Shown: one piece after another, positions 1-9,666 of the stretch | Numbering within the stretch: the first letter of the stretch is position 1 | Layout of the letters: each line of letters begins with the position of its first letter | DNA from: Gymnopus androsaceus JB14 | Lineage: Eukaryota > Basidiomycota > Agaricomycetes > Agaricales > Omphalotaceae | DNA: 64,000 nt | NCBI GenBank assembly: GCA_009733575.1 | Contig: ML769447.1 | Location: 186,001 to 250,000, forward strand | Direction: 5' to 3' | Program-made: the position numbers and the translations under genes | The notes under the pieces: generated by a model | Databases searched by the model: none | Seen by the model: only the letters and a program-made list of their open reading frames with translations | What the model was told of the DNA's origin: nothing

Positions 1-480
1 CCAGTCCCCGCATGTACAAGAACATCTTTTCACATAGCAGGGTGCCGGATGGCGTTGTTTGAAAGTCTCGGAGTGGGTGCGACCATCCAAAGTGCTCCTG
101 GATCTTCTTGGCAAAATTCTCGAGACTGGGATCGGTGGTTTCAACTTGTCTGAGGAGTGTGCTGTGTACGAAATGGATGCTCTTTCTTTGGAGCGAGCAT
201 TTCGGTGAGCTTTGTTTCGTGGATCATGATGAAAAACTGAGAGAAGTTGTTCAAACGAAGTTGTTCAAACAGGGATTTCCTTGGTACTGGATAAGTCTGA
301 ACCTCGATTGTGATCTTCCTTGGTACTGGCTCGGGCGTCAATGAGTTTCTTGGGAACAGAGGAGCGGAAAAACAGGCCACCGATGCAAAATTCAATCGGA
401 AACTCGAAAAGTCAGGGGCGGGAATTCAAAGAACAGTAAGTTTTTTATACTGCTTCGACGTGTCTGCTCGCTATTCTGAA

Positions 481-1714
481 ATGGATTCTGACCTTCCGCC
501 TTCCAGTCCTCCAGGTGCCTCAGACGACGATGATCCCAGAACTCCGCGCGCTCCCAGCATTGCTATCCAAAGTTCAGATGATCCTGAGTGGACAACCACA
601 CTCGACGTCCTCCTTGCCCAGAAAAGGTCCCATCGCTCTCAAGCTCCGCGCGCTCCCAGTGTCCCTGTTCCAAGTTCGGATGACCCTGAGGAGAACATCA
701 CACTTGATGTCCGCCTTGCTCAGTTGAGGGCTAACCGTTATGCGGTTTTGAGTCCTCCTGACGAGGAAGATGATTGGTTTGACGAGCCGACGGTCCTTAT
801 AGCCTCACAGAGCTCTGATTTGGTCGAACCATCTTCTGATGAGATCCCTTTGCTCAAATCGCTCTCATACCAGAATCTGACCCAGGTGTAAACCCTACAA
901 GTCCTGCGACTGGTAATCATGCTCAGCGTGCAAAGAAGAATCGTGAAAAGGCTGCACGACAACGTGCATCACGAGCACACCAATCCGCTCTTCAGACCTC
1001 TGATGCTGCCAAAACCGTCATTGTTGATTCTACCCTCCGGAAATTTATGCACCATGGAATCCGTATCATTGATTTGATGAAGCGTATCTTTGATCCTGCC
1101 TCACGCCAGGGCAACATTCGATGGGACTTCTGCCGCAGAGCAGGAAATGCAACTCGGATTCTCAACTTTTGGGTATCCCCTCGAAATGCTCCTTCAGCGC
1201 AGGCGGAAGTTACGGATTGGGCGGTTGAGCACACTGCCACCTTAGTGGCAGAAGAAGCTCGAAAGATTACCGAATCGGGTTTGCTACGCAGCTCTGCATC
1301 CACTCGACCGATTACTGTTAGTAATGTCCTGCAGTGGGATATGTCCAGGTGTTTGCCAGGATCAAGAGCGGGGCCGCTACAACCACGACTCGGATTTACC
1401 GAGCGTTTACAGAAGCTCCTCGTTGTCTTGCCACTCAAGGAGAAGCAAGGGCTCGACGAACAGCAACGGTATGAGACTTGCCGGAAATCATTCTTACATC
1501 TTACTGATTTACCTTCTAGGTCATTGCATCGAATATCTTCACCTCGCTCGGTGAATACAGCAATGCAATAACTTCAACCGTCGCTCATGGGTCTTATCTG
1601 TATGCAAACCAGTACTTCGGGAGTAATCCTGTCCTTGCGGGCTTGGGATATCCGAGAGTTACACAAACCTTGTTTCTCCAGATACCCGTTCCAAAGCGCA
1701 GCGCAAAAGGATGA
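481..1714 (+). pseudogene. Unrecognised acidic Ser/Pro-rich gene, frame broken
   Basis: The frame opened by ATG 481 encodes an acidic, Ser/Pro/Asp-rich N-terminus holding a 34-residue tandem duplication (units start near 542 and 644, 102 bp apart; both contain SSDDPE and TLDV). It stops at 889-891. From 843 the next frame continues as plausible protein (a Lys/Arg/Ala-rich stretch, then HGIRIIDLMKRIF), so one base appears lost or gained between about 780 and 885. A second shift is needed near 1345. After that the frame runs into a good GT-AG intron (1469-1519), then VIASNIFTSLGEYSNAITST up to a stop at 1712-1714. I recognise no domain. It is either a decayed gene or one with introns I could not place; the two unexplained shifts favour decay. 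Confidence 0.4.
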
Positions 1715-2738
1715 GTTAGGTTCAACAGGCTGGACAGGATGTGCCGCCACCACGGGGGGTACGTTGCGTCAGCTGCTAACCCCAGCGCGTGAGGATGTCG
1801 AAGCTTGCAGAGGGGGGACTTTTGAGAGATATATGATAATTCAATATGTCACGATGGAATGCGGACAATTATTGGACAACATAGTACGAAGCCCAATTGT
1901 GGCCAGTTATGTATAACCTGTTATCTAATAAAATTAGTTGTAGATACTCAAGAGAATGAACTGTGCACACAATATGGCCTCTACGAGATGCTATCCCGAA
2001 GATATGAAGCTTTCTGACTTCACCGAAAGCTTTGATAAACAGCTCGCCCTCTTACCTTTCGATATACTCCACACCGGACGAATCAAACTTTTTCGGGATG
2101 CCTCATCCTGTCTTTTGCATTACTTCGCACGCATTGAAAGAATATGGTCTTTGAACGGTTCCAGAAGGCCTAAGTCCAACACTGTAACAGTTGATTAATC
2201 GGTCTACTTCCACTGGTGAGACCATCCTCCATCCAACCCCCCCCAATCGGAAGTTGATGAGTCACATCAACGGTAATGCTGATGTAGACAATGCTTCATA
2301 GTCAACAGAGGCTCCAGTTTCATCCGTATCCTTGTTCCTGCAGGTGCTCGAATCATTGCAGGCGCATCAGCTGTCAAATGCTGGCATGCGTGCACTGTTT
2401 AATTGACGTGCTGTAAAGGGGAGTACCCACCTTGCATGGGTGCATGGATGCCTGGGTTGTTCCATGCAAAGTAGCTGATTCGCATGGAATGCTAACGACC
2501 TCATTTGCAAACCACATTGTGAACACACGGAACCCTGGATGCCTCGCTTCCATTAAGAACAATTGCGCCGTCTTCCCGGTCCTTGAGACTTCTCTCTCCA
2601 CTCCTTTCGCACCCTGTCGTACTTTTATCTTCGTTTCCCTCAATTACCGTCCTTGCATTGTCTACTACTTGTCAGTGGCTTATGTTATCACTTGGAGAAT
2701 GTGCATAAGGAATTCCAGACTTCTCACAGCTCCACTAT
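1715..2738. other. Intergenic, no convincing gene
   Basis: An 80-codon frame at 1956-2198 with an ATG has no recognisable family. Around 2430-2500 there is a run of GCATGG/CCATGC words that can pair with each other (GGGTGCATGGATGCCTGG, then GTTCCATGCAAAG and CGCATGGAATGC), a local palindromic cluster without clear ends. Nothing else stands out. Confidence 0.4.
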
Positions 2739-3128
2739 ATGGCAGAGGAAATCATTCGACACTACTTGCAGATTCAAAACAAAGTGGCCGAGCTGCGTTT
2801 GGACCGGAGGATAGGAGCTAAACGGGAACACCCAGAGCGGGAAAAAAGAGGGAAGGAAAAAATCCCCCCCTTCTTTGCTCTAGTACAGGCTTACCGGCAT
2901 ATATCACACCCAAGGTCAGCTGTGGACAAAGACCTGGGACTTCTCCGCATTCGCAAGGAGCGCCAAACAGAGCTTATATCAGTCCAATCGGTCATTCGAG
3001 GAGCAGTAGCAGTCAAAGCATCAGAGGATCCACTCAAATCCAATGAGATGCTGGTGTTTGATGCATTAGATGGTGACATGTTCCTCCGAGTGAACAATGC
3101 CTTTCCTGGTTATACAGTAGGAAGATAG
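2739..3128 (+). CDS. Hypothetical protein, possible C-terminal fragment
   Basis: A 129-codon frame from ATG 2739 to 3126-3128. The N-terminal half is charged and probably helical. The C-terminal half (KDLGLLRIRKERQTELISVQ, then VFDALDGDMFLRV) resembles, from memory only, the ends of proteins that accompany DNA transposons in mushroom genomes. No catalytic residues are visible. It lies 142 bp upstream of the DUF6698-like gene on the same strand, and a truncated or non-functional remnant is possible. Confidence 0.35.
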   Translation: MAEEIIRHYLQIQNKVAELRLDRRIGAKREHPEREKRGKEKIPPFFALVQAYRHISHPRSAVDKDLGLLRIRKERQTELISVQSVIRGAVAVKASEDPLKSNEMLVFDALDGDMFLRVNNAFPGYTVGR

Positions 3129-3270
3129 GCTTGATGTGGTTCATATAGATTTTCCTAATTTGATTATCAGGATTTCCATATAAATATGTTGTGGGTCCAC
3201 ATCACTCTTGATCTTGAACAGTAGCGACACAGCTTTCCTCGAACTTCTACGTCGCTCTATTCTTGCTAAC

Positions 3271-5154
3271 ATGTCCGACTCTGAAGAAGGAAACATCTCA
3301 GATGTTTCTGATGACCCCGAACCTGTTCCCTTTCAGCTCCCAGTATTGAGCATACTAATATGTTTGACTTGCGAACAGTGAGTGGCACTTTCATAGAATT
3401 TACATTTACTTGAATTAATGTTCTATAGGCCCTCAAGGATGCCCATTTGCAGAACCAAAAATTGTTTGAGCATAATGGCAAACTTCGAATGCTTAATTCT
3501 GATCTCGCAAGCCAGCTCAAGTTGGCGAAACATCGACTTAAGGGAAAATCAAAAGGGAAGGCAGATGAGCACGACCCGCTGCTAAACAAGGATCTCATTC
3601 TGAAGCTGGCAAAACAATATACCATCATGGTCTACCCTTGGGCTTCCGAAGACCTGTTCTTGACGACCCCATCAGAGGACAGTCCCGAGCCAGAGTCTTC
3701 AGACCGTTTCAAAACCTTGCAGACCTTCAACGAGGGGCTGGTCAAAGAGGTTCATAGATATTTGAAGGATCCCGAGCTGTGCAAAAAGGCAGCGGGATAC
3801 GCACCGTTCAAAAAAGCAGTACGTTCTTTCACCACTTTACAAGCTTAACAGAGCCTAATAAATTGTATGAAGTTCATATCCCAAGCTAAACAGGGACGCT
3901 CAGCATCAGTCCATACTATCCGCAAATGCCTCCCTATTATTTTTGATTCCATCGACGCTCCTTCAGGTATCTGGCTGACCAACAATGGCACGTCTCGGGG
4001 AAGGTCTCCAGTCCTCAAAGGTCTACTGCAGTTTCCCAATACCTTGGCTACGAAGGAGCCACTCTCTCCCATATTCTACCCTAATTGCACTAAGAATGCA
4101 ACCCTTTTATTTATGAACGATTTTCAGCCCAAGGTAAATCATCTACTGACTTCATCTTTCCCTCATTGATTAATATTCCAATCAGATCGCTCGAGCCCTT
4201 CTGTTCAACACGTCGTCGCTTGTTGCAAAATCATTCCGCTATGGCCAGTCGCTTTTAGGCATGAGTTGGGGAGTACGCAGTGTTAACGACTCTATTATTT
4301 CACTTTCTGCTGTCTTGGTGAGTTCAACTGTCGGGTAACCTTGCACTGAGTAACTGAACATTTCCAGCTCCGATTTGCCCTTTCTGAGGACGACGAGTTT
4401 GTACCCCGTGGAAAAAACTCGAAAATCGATTATCAAAAAGATTTTTTCACGTATCGACAAATGCTTCATCAATTAAAGGACACTCGTTATAAACAGGAGC
4501 TCTACATCTTCTATAATAGTCGAGTCTTTGAAGGATTGTCTTCTGCCACATCGGCAGTCGAGACTAGTGAGGAGCACACGGATTCCATTGCTGAGGCATT
4601 ACTTGCCATACGACTTGCAGATGCAGGTAATTTAGCTTTATTCTGGATATTATATATATATTGCTAATATACTCTCATTATAGGACCTCCAACCACCGCT
4701 GCAACCACCATCGAAACAGCCACTGCATCTTCCCCATCGGCTCCCACTATTACAGATGCCACTGGAGATGGTGCGTATACTCAACAATCTCCCTTTCAAG
4801 CTTTCCGTTGATCTATATTCACTTTAGACCCGTCTTCCGCACCAGAAATGCCTGCCGCCGATCCCAATCCTGAAGACTTGCTCGAAAATGTTTTTGGTCA
4901 AGGGGTAGTCGAAGATGCCACATATCGTCAGGATGGTTTTTCGTTGGATCCCTGTGGACCACCTGGTCCTAATGAAGCAGAAACATCTGCAGCTGGAGGT
5001 CACGGAGGTCGCGGACGCGGACGTGGACGTGGACGTGGTGGACGTGGACGTGCTCGCAGGAGGTGCTCACGGAGGGGGGATAGAGACATCCAATGGTCAT
5101 GAGGAGTCTGCAGTCCCTCCAGTCCACACCAGGGTAACGCGTCGGCGAGGCTGA
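3271..5154 (+). pseudogene. DUF6698-like gene with RG-rich tail, probably decayed
   Basis: About seven exons can be placed by GT-AG introns: 3378-3428, 3819-3851, and others ending near 4186, 4370, 4684 and 4828. The joined protein has an acidic start (MSDSEEGNISDVSDD), a coiled-coil-like stretch (ALKDAHLQNQKLFEHNGKLR), then a globular part with RSASVHTIRKCLPIIFDSID, EPLSPIFYPNCTKN, RYGQSLLGMSWGVRSVNDSI and LRFALSEDDEFVPRGKNSKI. This pattern matches what I recall of the DUF6698 family of agaricomycetes (function unknown). The tail is a GRGRGRGRGG repeat (about 5010-5060). Two frame problems suggest decay. The exon 1 frame of the ATG does not match the frame spliced to exon 2 (a one-base shift near 3333). 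In the last exon the RG frame ends at 5102, whereas a one-base change near 5056 would give a family-like end at 5154. Confidence 0.5.
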
Positions 5155-5949
5155 AGTCTTATCGAGAGGAATTTTGATCTCACACCCAATTGCATATCTC
5201 ACCATACTAGTAACACTCGCTGTAATTGTACATAGTTGTCCCAGCGAACCAATTGTAAATAGTTAATCTAATATCCTGGCAGTGCAAATATGAAGCCTAG
5301 ATATGAAGGGCCCAATTAGAATCAATTTACTTGAAGAGTGAGGTTTTAACATACCTGAATAGCAACAACCCAACAGCTACACTCGTCCTGGATGGCAAGC
5401 CAGCAATGAAAGAAAGCAAGCGAAAAACTTCCTGCCGCGCACTCTAGACAAGTCTAAGTTGTCTGAAGACCATCAGGCGATCGACGCTTAGTGGCAGGAA
5501 GAGCTTTCGAGTGAAATGGGATGGTGGGTCGAAGTTGGAGGGTTTATTCTTGTAGATGTGTGGCGGGAAAGCCTGAACGAGAAAAGCATCAGCGAGGTTT
5601 AGAGCGTATAGGAGTTAGGGAGAAGCATATGATCCTCGGCGTCCCCAAAGTCGGGGTCGCCTAACGATGTAGGTAGAATTAAGAAATTTGGGCTTACCGG
5701 AGAGCTCTATGGTCCAGATGACAACAGCGACTCCAACGAGTCTGAAGCCTTGCGCGAGTGATGAGAGGTGTTGAGGTTGATCGAGTTAACGAGGAGCCAT
5801 CGACGAGCTGGGGGTGCCCACGAGAAGCTGGGTTGAAAACCCAGCTTCAATATAACGCCGATGTATTGTTGAACAAGAGCAAAATCAACAAAGCGCGCTT
5901 TATACACGCGCGCCACATTTGTCACATGGGCCGGAGCTCACGTGAAATT
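5155..5949. other. Intergenic, no gene seen
   Basis: No convincing coding sequence. A 72-codon frame on the minus strand (5707-5925) has no family features. A CCCC-AAAGTC-GGGG hairpin lies at about 5641-5656. The stretch runs directly into the AP-1 fragment. Confidence 0.4.
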
Positions 5950-5955
5950 TTCGCG

Positions 5956-6331
5956 CTTTCTTCCAACTCTCACCTGGCTTCCCATCTCCTGCTAGCAGTT
6001 TCCCGACGAAATACAAACGCAACGGAAGCTCTTATCTTTCTCAATAAGCTCAAAGAAGTCTTGATCGAGTACTTCAAAGCTCTGGAGGAAGAATCCGTTC
6101 GGGATAACTTTGTGGTTATCTACGAGCTCATGGACGAATGGACTTCGGGCATCCTCAAGCAACCGAGAGCAAGATTTTACAAGAGTGCGTGTTCTTCTCC
6201 TCTTCTTTATTTACTGACTGGATCTCTGTCTCCAGGTATATAACACAGGAGTATCATGCCCTCGAATTCAGCAACAAGCCAAGTCTCTTGCGTCGGTCAC
6301 AAACGCTGTGTCATGGCGTTCAGATAGAATA
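5956..6331 (+). pseudogene. apm1-like: AP-1 clathrin adaptor mu subunit, internal fragment
   Basis: The window encodes HLLLAVSRRNTNATEALIFL, NKLKEVLIEYFKALEEESVR, DNFVVIYELMDE, then MDFGHPQATESKILQE, an intron (about 6184-6237), YITQEYHALE and finally VTNAVSWRSDRI. In intact AP-1 mu subunits of the clathrin adaptor at the trans-Golgi/endosome this is the end of the longin-like domain plus the linker to the mu homology domain. Three reading frames are needed: a shift at 6135-6138 (ELMDE to MDFG) and another near 6270. Both the N-terminus and the whole C-terminal cargo-binding domain are missing, and no start or stop fits. The retained intron shows the copy came from genomic DNA rather than mRNA. 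Identification is strong; function is certainly lost. Confidence 0.8.
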
Positions 6332-7454
6332 AACTCGGATCGCTTGGATCTTCTCTTTCTCTCCTAACCAACTCGCTACTCGGCCACAACCCAATTATCG
6401 ATTGTAACCACATTTGGAGTTACGCTACTGTTATTGGGTATCTGCTTTTAACGTTTTAAAGCCGAATTCAAAGTGCGTCCACTCAAGCTTCTGCATTACC
6501 TGTATACTAATGACTTGTTCGGCTTAAGGACTCCCTTGATTTCAATGCAGCATACCGCTCGACATATATTCCTGATTCTCTGATTGAACAACCTCCGAAT
6601 CCACTCCCCAACGCAAACTTCCAATTCTTCACCGTCAAAGCGTGTCAAGGGGTCGATGCAAGAGCAGGAGCGCGTACGACAACGACATATCGGGACTGGG
6701 AATCCTTGTCGTGCGCCGAGTGCTACTGCATCTGCGTCTAGGAGAGGAGAAGGGCAGGCGTTGACGGCGGAAGATTAATTCTTCCTTCCATTCCACCGAC
6801 ACCGCTGACCAGCAACCGGTACCAGTCTCTGCGCCAGAAAGGAGCAGAGACAGGGAATGGCAGTTCTCTCTAAACGCACGCTACCGAAATCGTCGTCGTC
6901 TCCGTATCCAATTCCTATCAATCCGAATTATACCCCACTTCCGCATCTGTATCTGCATTTCCGTTGTACGAGCTCGTCGGGCCAGAATCCGTTACCCAAT
7001 GGGATCAAAGACCGAGCTGAAGCCATATTACGCGTAGTCGTCGTCGCAGCAGTATTGATCCATATCCGTGTCCAGCCAGCTGCATATCTATATTTATACC
7101 TCTACCTCCACCGACTGGTATACGCCGTTCGACCGCGACCTGAACCGGAATCCAAATCATGCTACGATAAGGGCAGTATTAACACCTGGCTTGCTAGATT
7201 CATAAGGTGTGTACTTTACGCTATAGCTCTTTTACTCGCTCACTCACATATCTTTCATCCCTGTCCCTCGTAGACGGACTAACATGGGCTCCCTCTCGCC
7301 TCCTTTAAACGTACTCGCCAAGCCATATTCACTGCTGGTGGCGTTTCGGAAGGAGAATTCGAGCGTGTCAGGCTCAAAGAGCTTGAACCCCTCAAACGCC
7401 ACCGCACTAATTCGATGGGTCGATCTCTTACCGGCATATTCCTCTTCTTCCCAC
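6332..7454. other. Low-complexity spacer between gene fragments
   Basis: No recognised gene. A 138-codon frame (6857-7273) reads as Pro/Ser/Tyr-rich low-complexity sequence and a hydrophobic end, and a 64-codon frame (6584-6778) is Ser/Arg-rich; neither has domain features. CTTGCTAG at about 7189-7196 resembles the end of the Helitron described below, but it lacks the hairpin and is followed by A. Confidence 0.35.
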
Positions 7455-7566
7455 CATCTCCGATCGACCCTCAAGTACCCTATTGAGCACGGTATCATCG
7501 CCCGTACTGGAGAAGATTTGGCATCATATATCTCACAACGAACTCCCTGTCGCCCTAAACCCGAAA
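7455..7566 (+). pseudogene. act-like: Actin fragment (N-terminal region)
   Basis: Actin residues around the start of subdomain 2 are visible. TLKYPIEHGI is encoded at about 7467-7496 and, in another frame after a small break, EKIWHHISHNEL at about 7510-7545, followed by a shortened stretch ending in ALNPK. Actins read LKYPIEHGI, then EKIWHHTFYNELRVAP, and LNPK a little later, so a piece of about 11 codons has been lost. The fragment joins directly to ribosomal protein L3 sequence. There is no start codon and no ATP-binding motif; it is a relic. Confidence 0.75.
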
Positions 7567-8382
7567 ACCACTGTTTGGGCTTCACATCTTTCAGACGAGC
7601 TCAAACATCGCTTCTACAAAAGCTGGTACCGTTCGAAGAAGAAGGCCTTCACTCGTTACGCCAAGAAGCACGCGGAGGATGGTGGCAAGTCTGTTGCCCG
7701 CGAGCTTGAGCGTATTCGCAAAAACTGTACCGTTGTCTGTGTCCTTGCGCACACTCAAATCCGCAAGACCGGTCTCTCACAGAAGAAGGCGCACCTTATG
7801 GAGATCCAGGTTAACGGCGGTTCGATCCCAGATAAGGTCGAGTTTGCTCACAGCCTGTTCGAGAAGCCAGTCGAGGTCAGCTCTGTCTTCGAGCAGGATG
7901 AGTGTGTGGATGTCATTGCCGTCACCAAGGGTCATGATTTCGAGGGTGTAACTCACCGTTGGGGTACCAAGAAGCTGCCGAGGAAGACGCACAAGGGTCT
8001 CAGGAAGGTGGCGTGTATCGGTGCATGGTATCCTTCGAAGGTCATGTTCCTGGTAGCCCGTGCTGGTCAAAGTACGTATCATCGCTTTCGTTCCTCCTTT
8101 TTCAAACTTATTGTCAATTTTAGACGGTTACCACTACTGTACCGCAAGAAGTTGTACCGTATTGGTTCTGGTTCCGACGACGCCAATGCCACGACAGAGT
8201 CGGATGTCACCAAAAAGCAAATCACGCCCATGGGTGGTTTCCCTCATTATGGTATCGTCAAGAACGATTTCCTGATACTCAAGGGTTCCATCCCTGGTAC
8301 CAAGAAGCGTGTGGTCACCATCCGAAAATTGCTCATGGTCCGCACTTCTCGTCGGGATCTTGAGCTTGGAACACTCAAGATG
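7567..8382 (+). pseudogene. rpl3-like: Ribosomal protein L3 (uL3) fragment fused behind actin
   Basis: From TTVWASHLSDE onward this is cytosolic ribosomal protein uL3, a peptidyl-transferase-centre protein of the 60S subunit. It includes RFYKSWYRSKKKAFTRYAKK, HAEDGGKSVARELERIRK, VTKGHDFEGVTHRWGTKKLP, RKTHKGLRKVACIGAW and ITPMGGFPHYGIVKNDF. About the first 100 residues are replaced by the actin fragment and the C-terminus is lost after RRDLELGTLK. An ancestral intron is retained (8072-8123). Splicing it gives NGYHYCT, after which about 7 bases are missing near 8142 and the frame is lost. A long open frame (7483-8475) exists only because it reads through the intron. Substitutions at normally invariant positions (for example VVCVLAH, QDECVDV) also point to a pseudogene. 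A functional L3 should exist elsewhere in the genome. Confidence 0.85.
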
Positions 8383-8475
8383 AGTATTGTCGTCGTTCTT
8401 CCATACTGTGTTATCCTATGCTTGTACCCCTATACTACATTGCTATGCCGCATGCACGAACACTATCATGGATAG

Positions 8476-9666
8476 CTTTCCTTTGTACATACAACACAGC
8501 GGCAACCTAGAAGTTCATTTAAGGAAAGCCTCAATCTATCTCTCTTATTGAACTAGGGTTCCCTTATAAATATGGCGGCGTTACTAAGTGGTAACTATGC
8601 CCAATAGAGTCTTAATAATGTACGCGTTAACGAAGGTCAAGGGTTCGAACCGGTCAGTAAATCACTATAAATTTTCCAACACACTACTAATTTGCTTACA
8701 TAATCTACAGGAGCTAAGCACAGTAACTAATAACTAATACCAATAGAACGACGAACTCCAGTAGTACTAATAAAGCTCAATACAATGAACTACAAAATAC
8801 AATAGGTAAGTAAATAAGTACAAGTAACTAATAAACTACGAAGTACAGTAACTATTAGAATCTAATAGTTACAGTAATAAAAGTACTAGTACACGCACTA
8901 AGCAATCATAAGCGCTTATGCTTGTAGACGTGGCACAAGCGCTTACAATTGTTGGCTGTGTTATGATTAAGCGCTTAATTAACATCCGACTCTTTTCGGA
9001 TCATCGCTTATAACCGGGATTCTGATTATGGGGTTTATAAGCGGTTACAGCCGGTTATAGCCGAAATTCAAGGTTTCCGACATCGTGATTGGGATGCGCT
9101 AGAATGCGAAGAATACTTCAGCTCGTCATTCTAAGAGTAGTTCGTAGGACATACCTATGGCAAGCCCAGCGAGGGCAATAACTTGGACTATGGGCAATAC
9201 AATCATTGGGATTGGTCAAGGAGGAAGGGCTATAAAATAAGCTTAAGGCTCGTCATTTGACCTCTTTATGTAAAAGTGTAATTTCTTCGCCCGAACACTT
9301 TCGCAGCAAAAGCGCAGTTTAGATGGATAACAAACGGCCGCCACAGATGATACATTGTCGTCGTGTGGTCATTACAAGTTCTATGTCGCGTAGTATTCGT
9401 CTCTGCTCTTAACACACTCTAGTTTTCAAGCATTATCGCATCAATTCTCGATAAATTATGAGCTAGCGTGTTTTGTGCGTGTTTTTTTTTCTCAAAACGA
9501 AGCAATCATGTCCTTGGATCTTTGAAATTTTCACCTCCGAGCGACGCTGCGGCGGAGGAAGTAGAACTAAAAAAAGGTGAGAATTTGATTTTCACGTATT
9601 AGCGCCGGGTGAGCGCCTCTCTCGCCTTCAATAGAGACCAGTCCACTCGTGTCCTGGTAAAGAGTA
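8476..9666. other. Intergenic; AT-rich tract, palindromes and a tRNA-like box pair
   Basis: No gene. About 8577-8668 holds an A-box-like TTACTAAGTGG and a perfect B-box-like GGTTCGAACC without a foldable tRNA. From 8690 to 8890 the DNA is AT-rich with many TAGT/ACTA words. Between 8908 and 8980 the palindrome AAGCGCTT(A) occurs three times, followed by inverted TATAACCGG / CCGGTTATA words (about 9009-9062). Confidence 0.45.

Noticed and set aside
4915..5154. Asp/Val-rich frame (ADVDVDVVDVDV) as the true C-terminus of the DUF6698-like gene
   Set aside because: The same DNA in the spliced frame gives an RG repeat, which fits the exon phase; the other frame is its shadow until about 5056.
5638..5670. 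CCCC-AAAGTC-GGGG hairpin followed by CTAA, like a Helitron 3' end next to the AP-1 fragment
   Set aside because: Only 4 nt separate the hairpin from CTAA, the next base is C rather than T, and no matching 5' end was seen.
7186..7198. CTTGCTAG resembling the Helitron 3' terminus near the actin/L3 mosaic
   Set aside because: No hairpin upstream and the following base is A; likely chance.
7483..8475. 330-codon open frame as an intact ribosomal protein L3 gene
   Set aside because: It begins in actin sequence, reads through an intron and lacks the first 100 L3 residues and the C-terminus.
8577..8668. tRNA gene suggested by A- and B-box-like sequences
   Set aside because: No acceptor stem and a poor T stem; at most a SINE relic.
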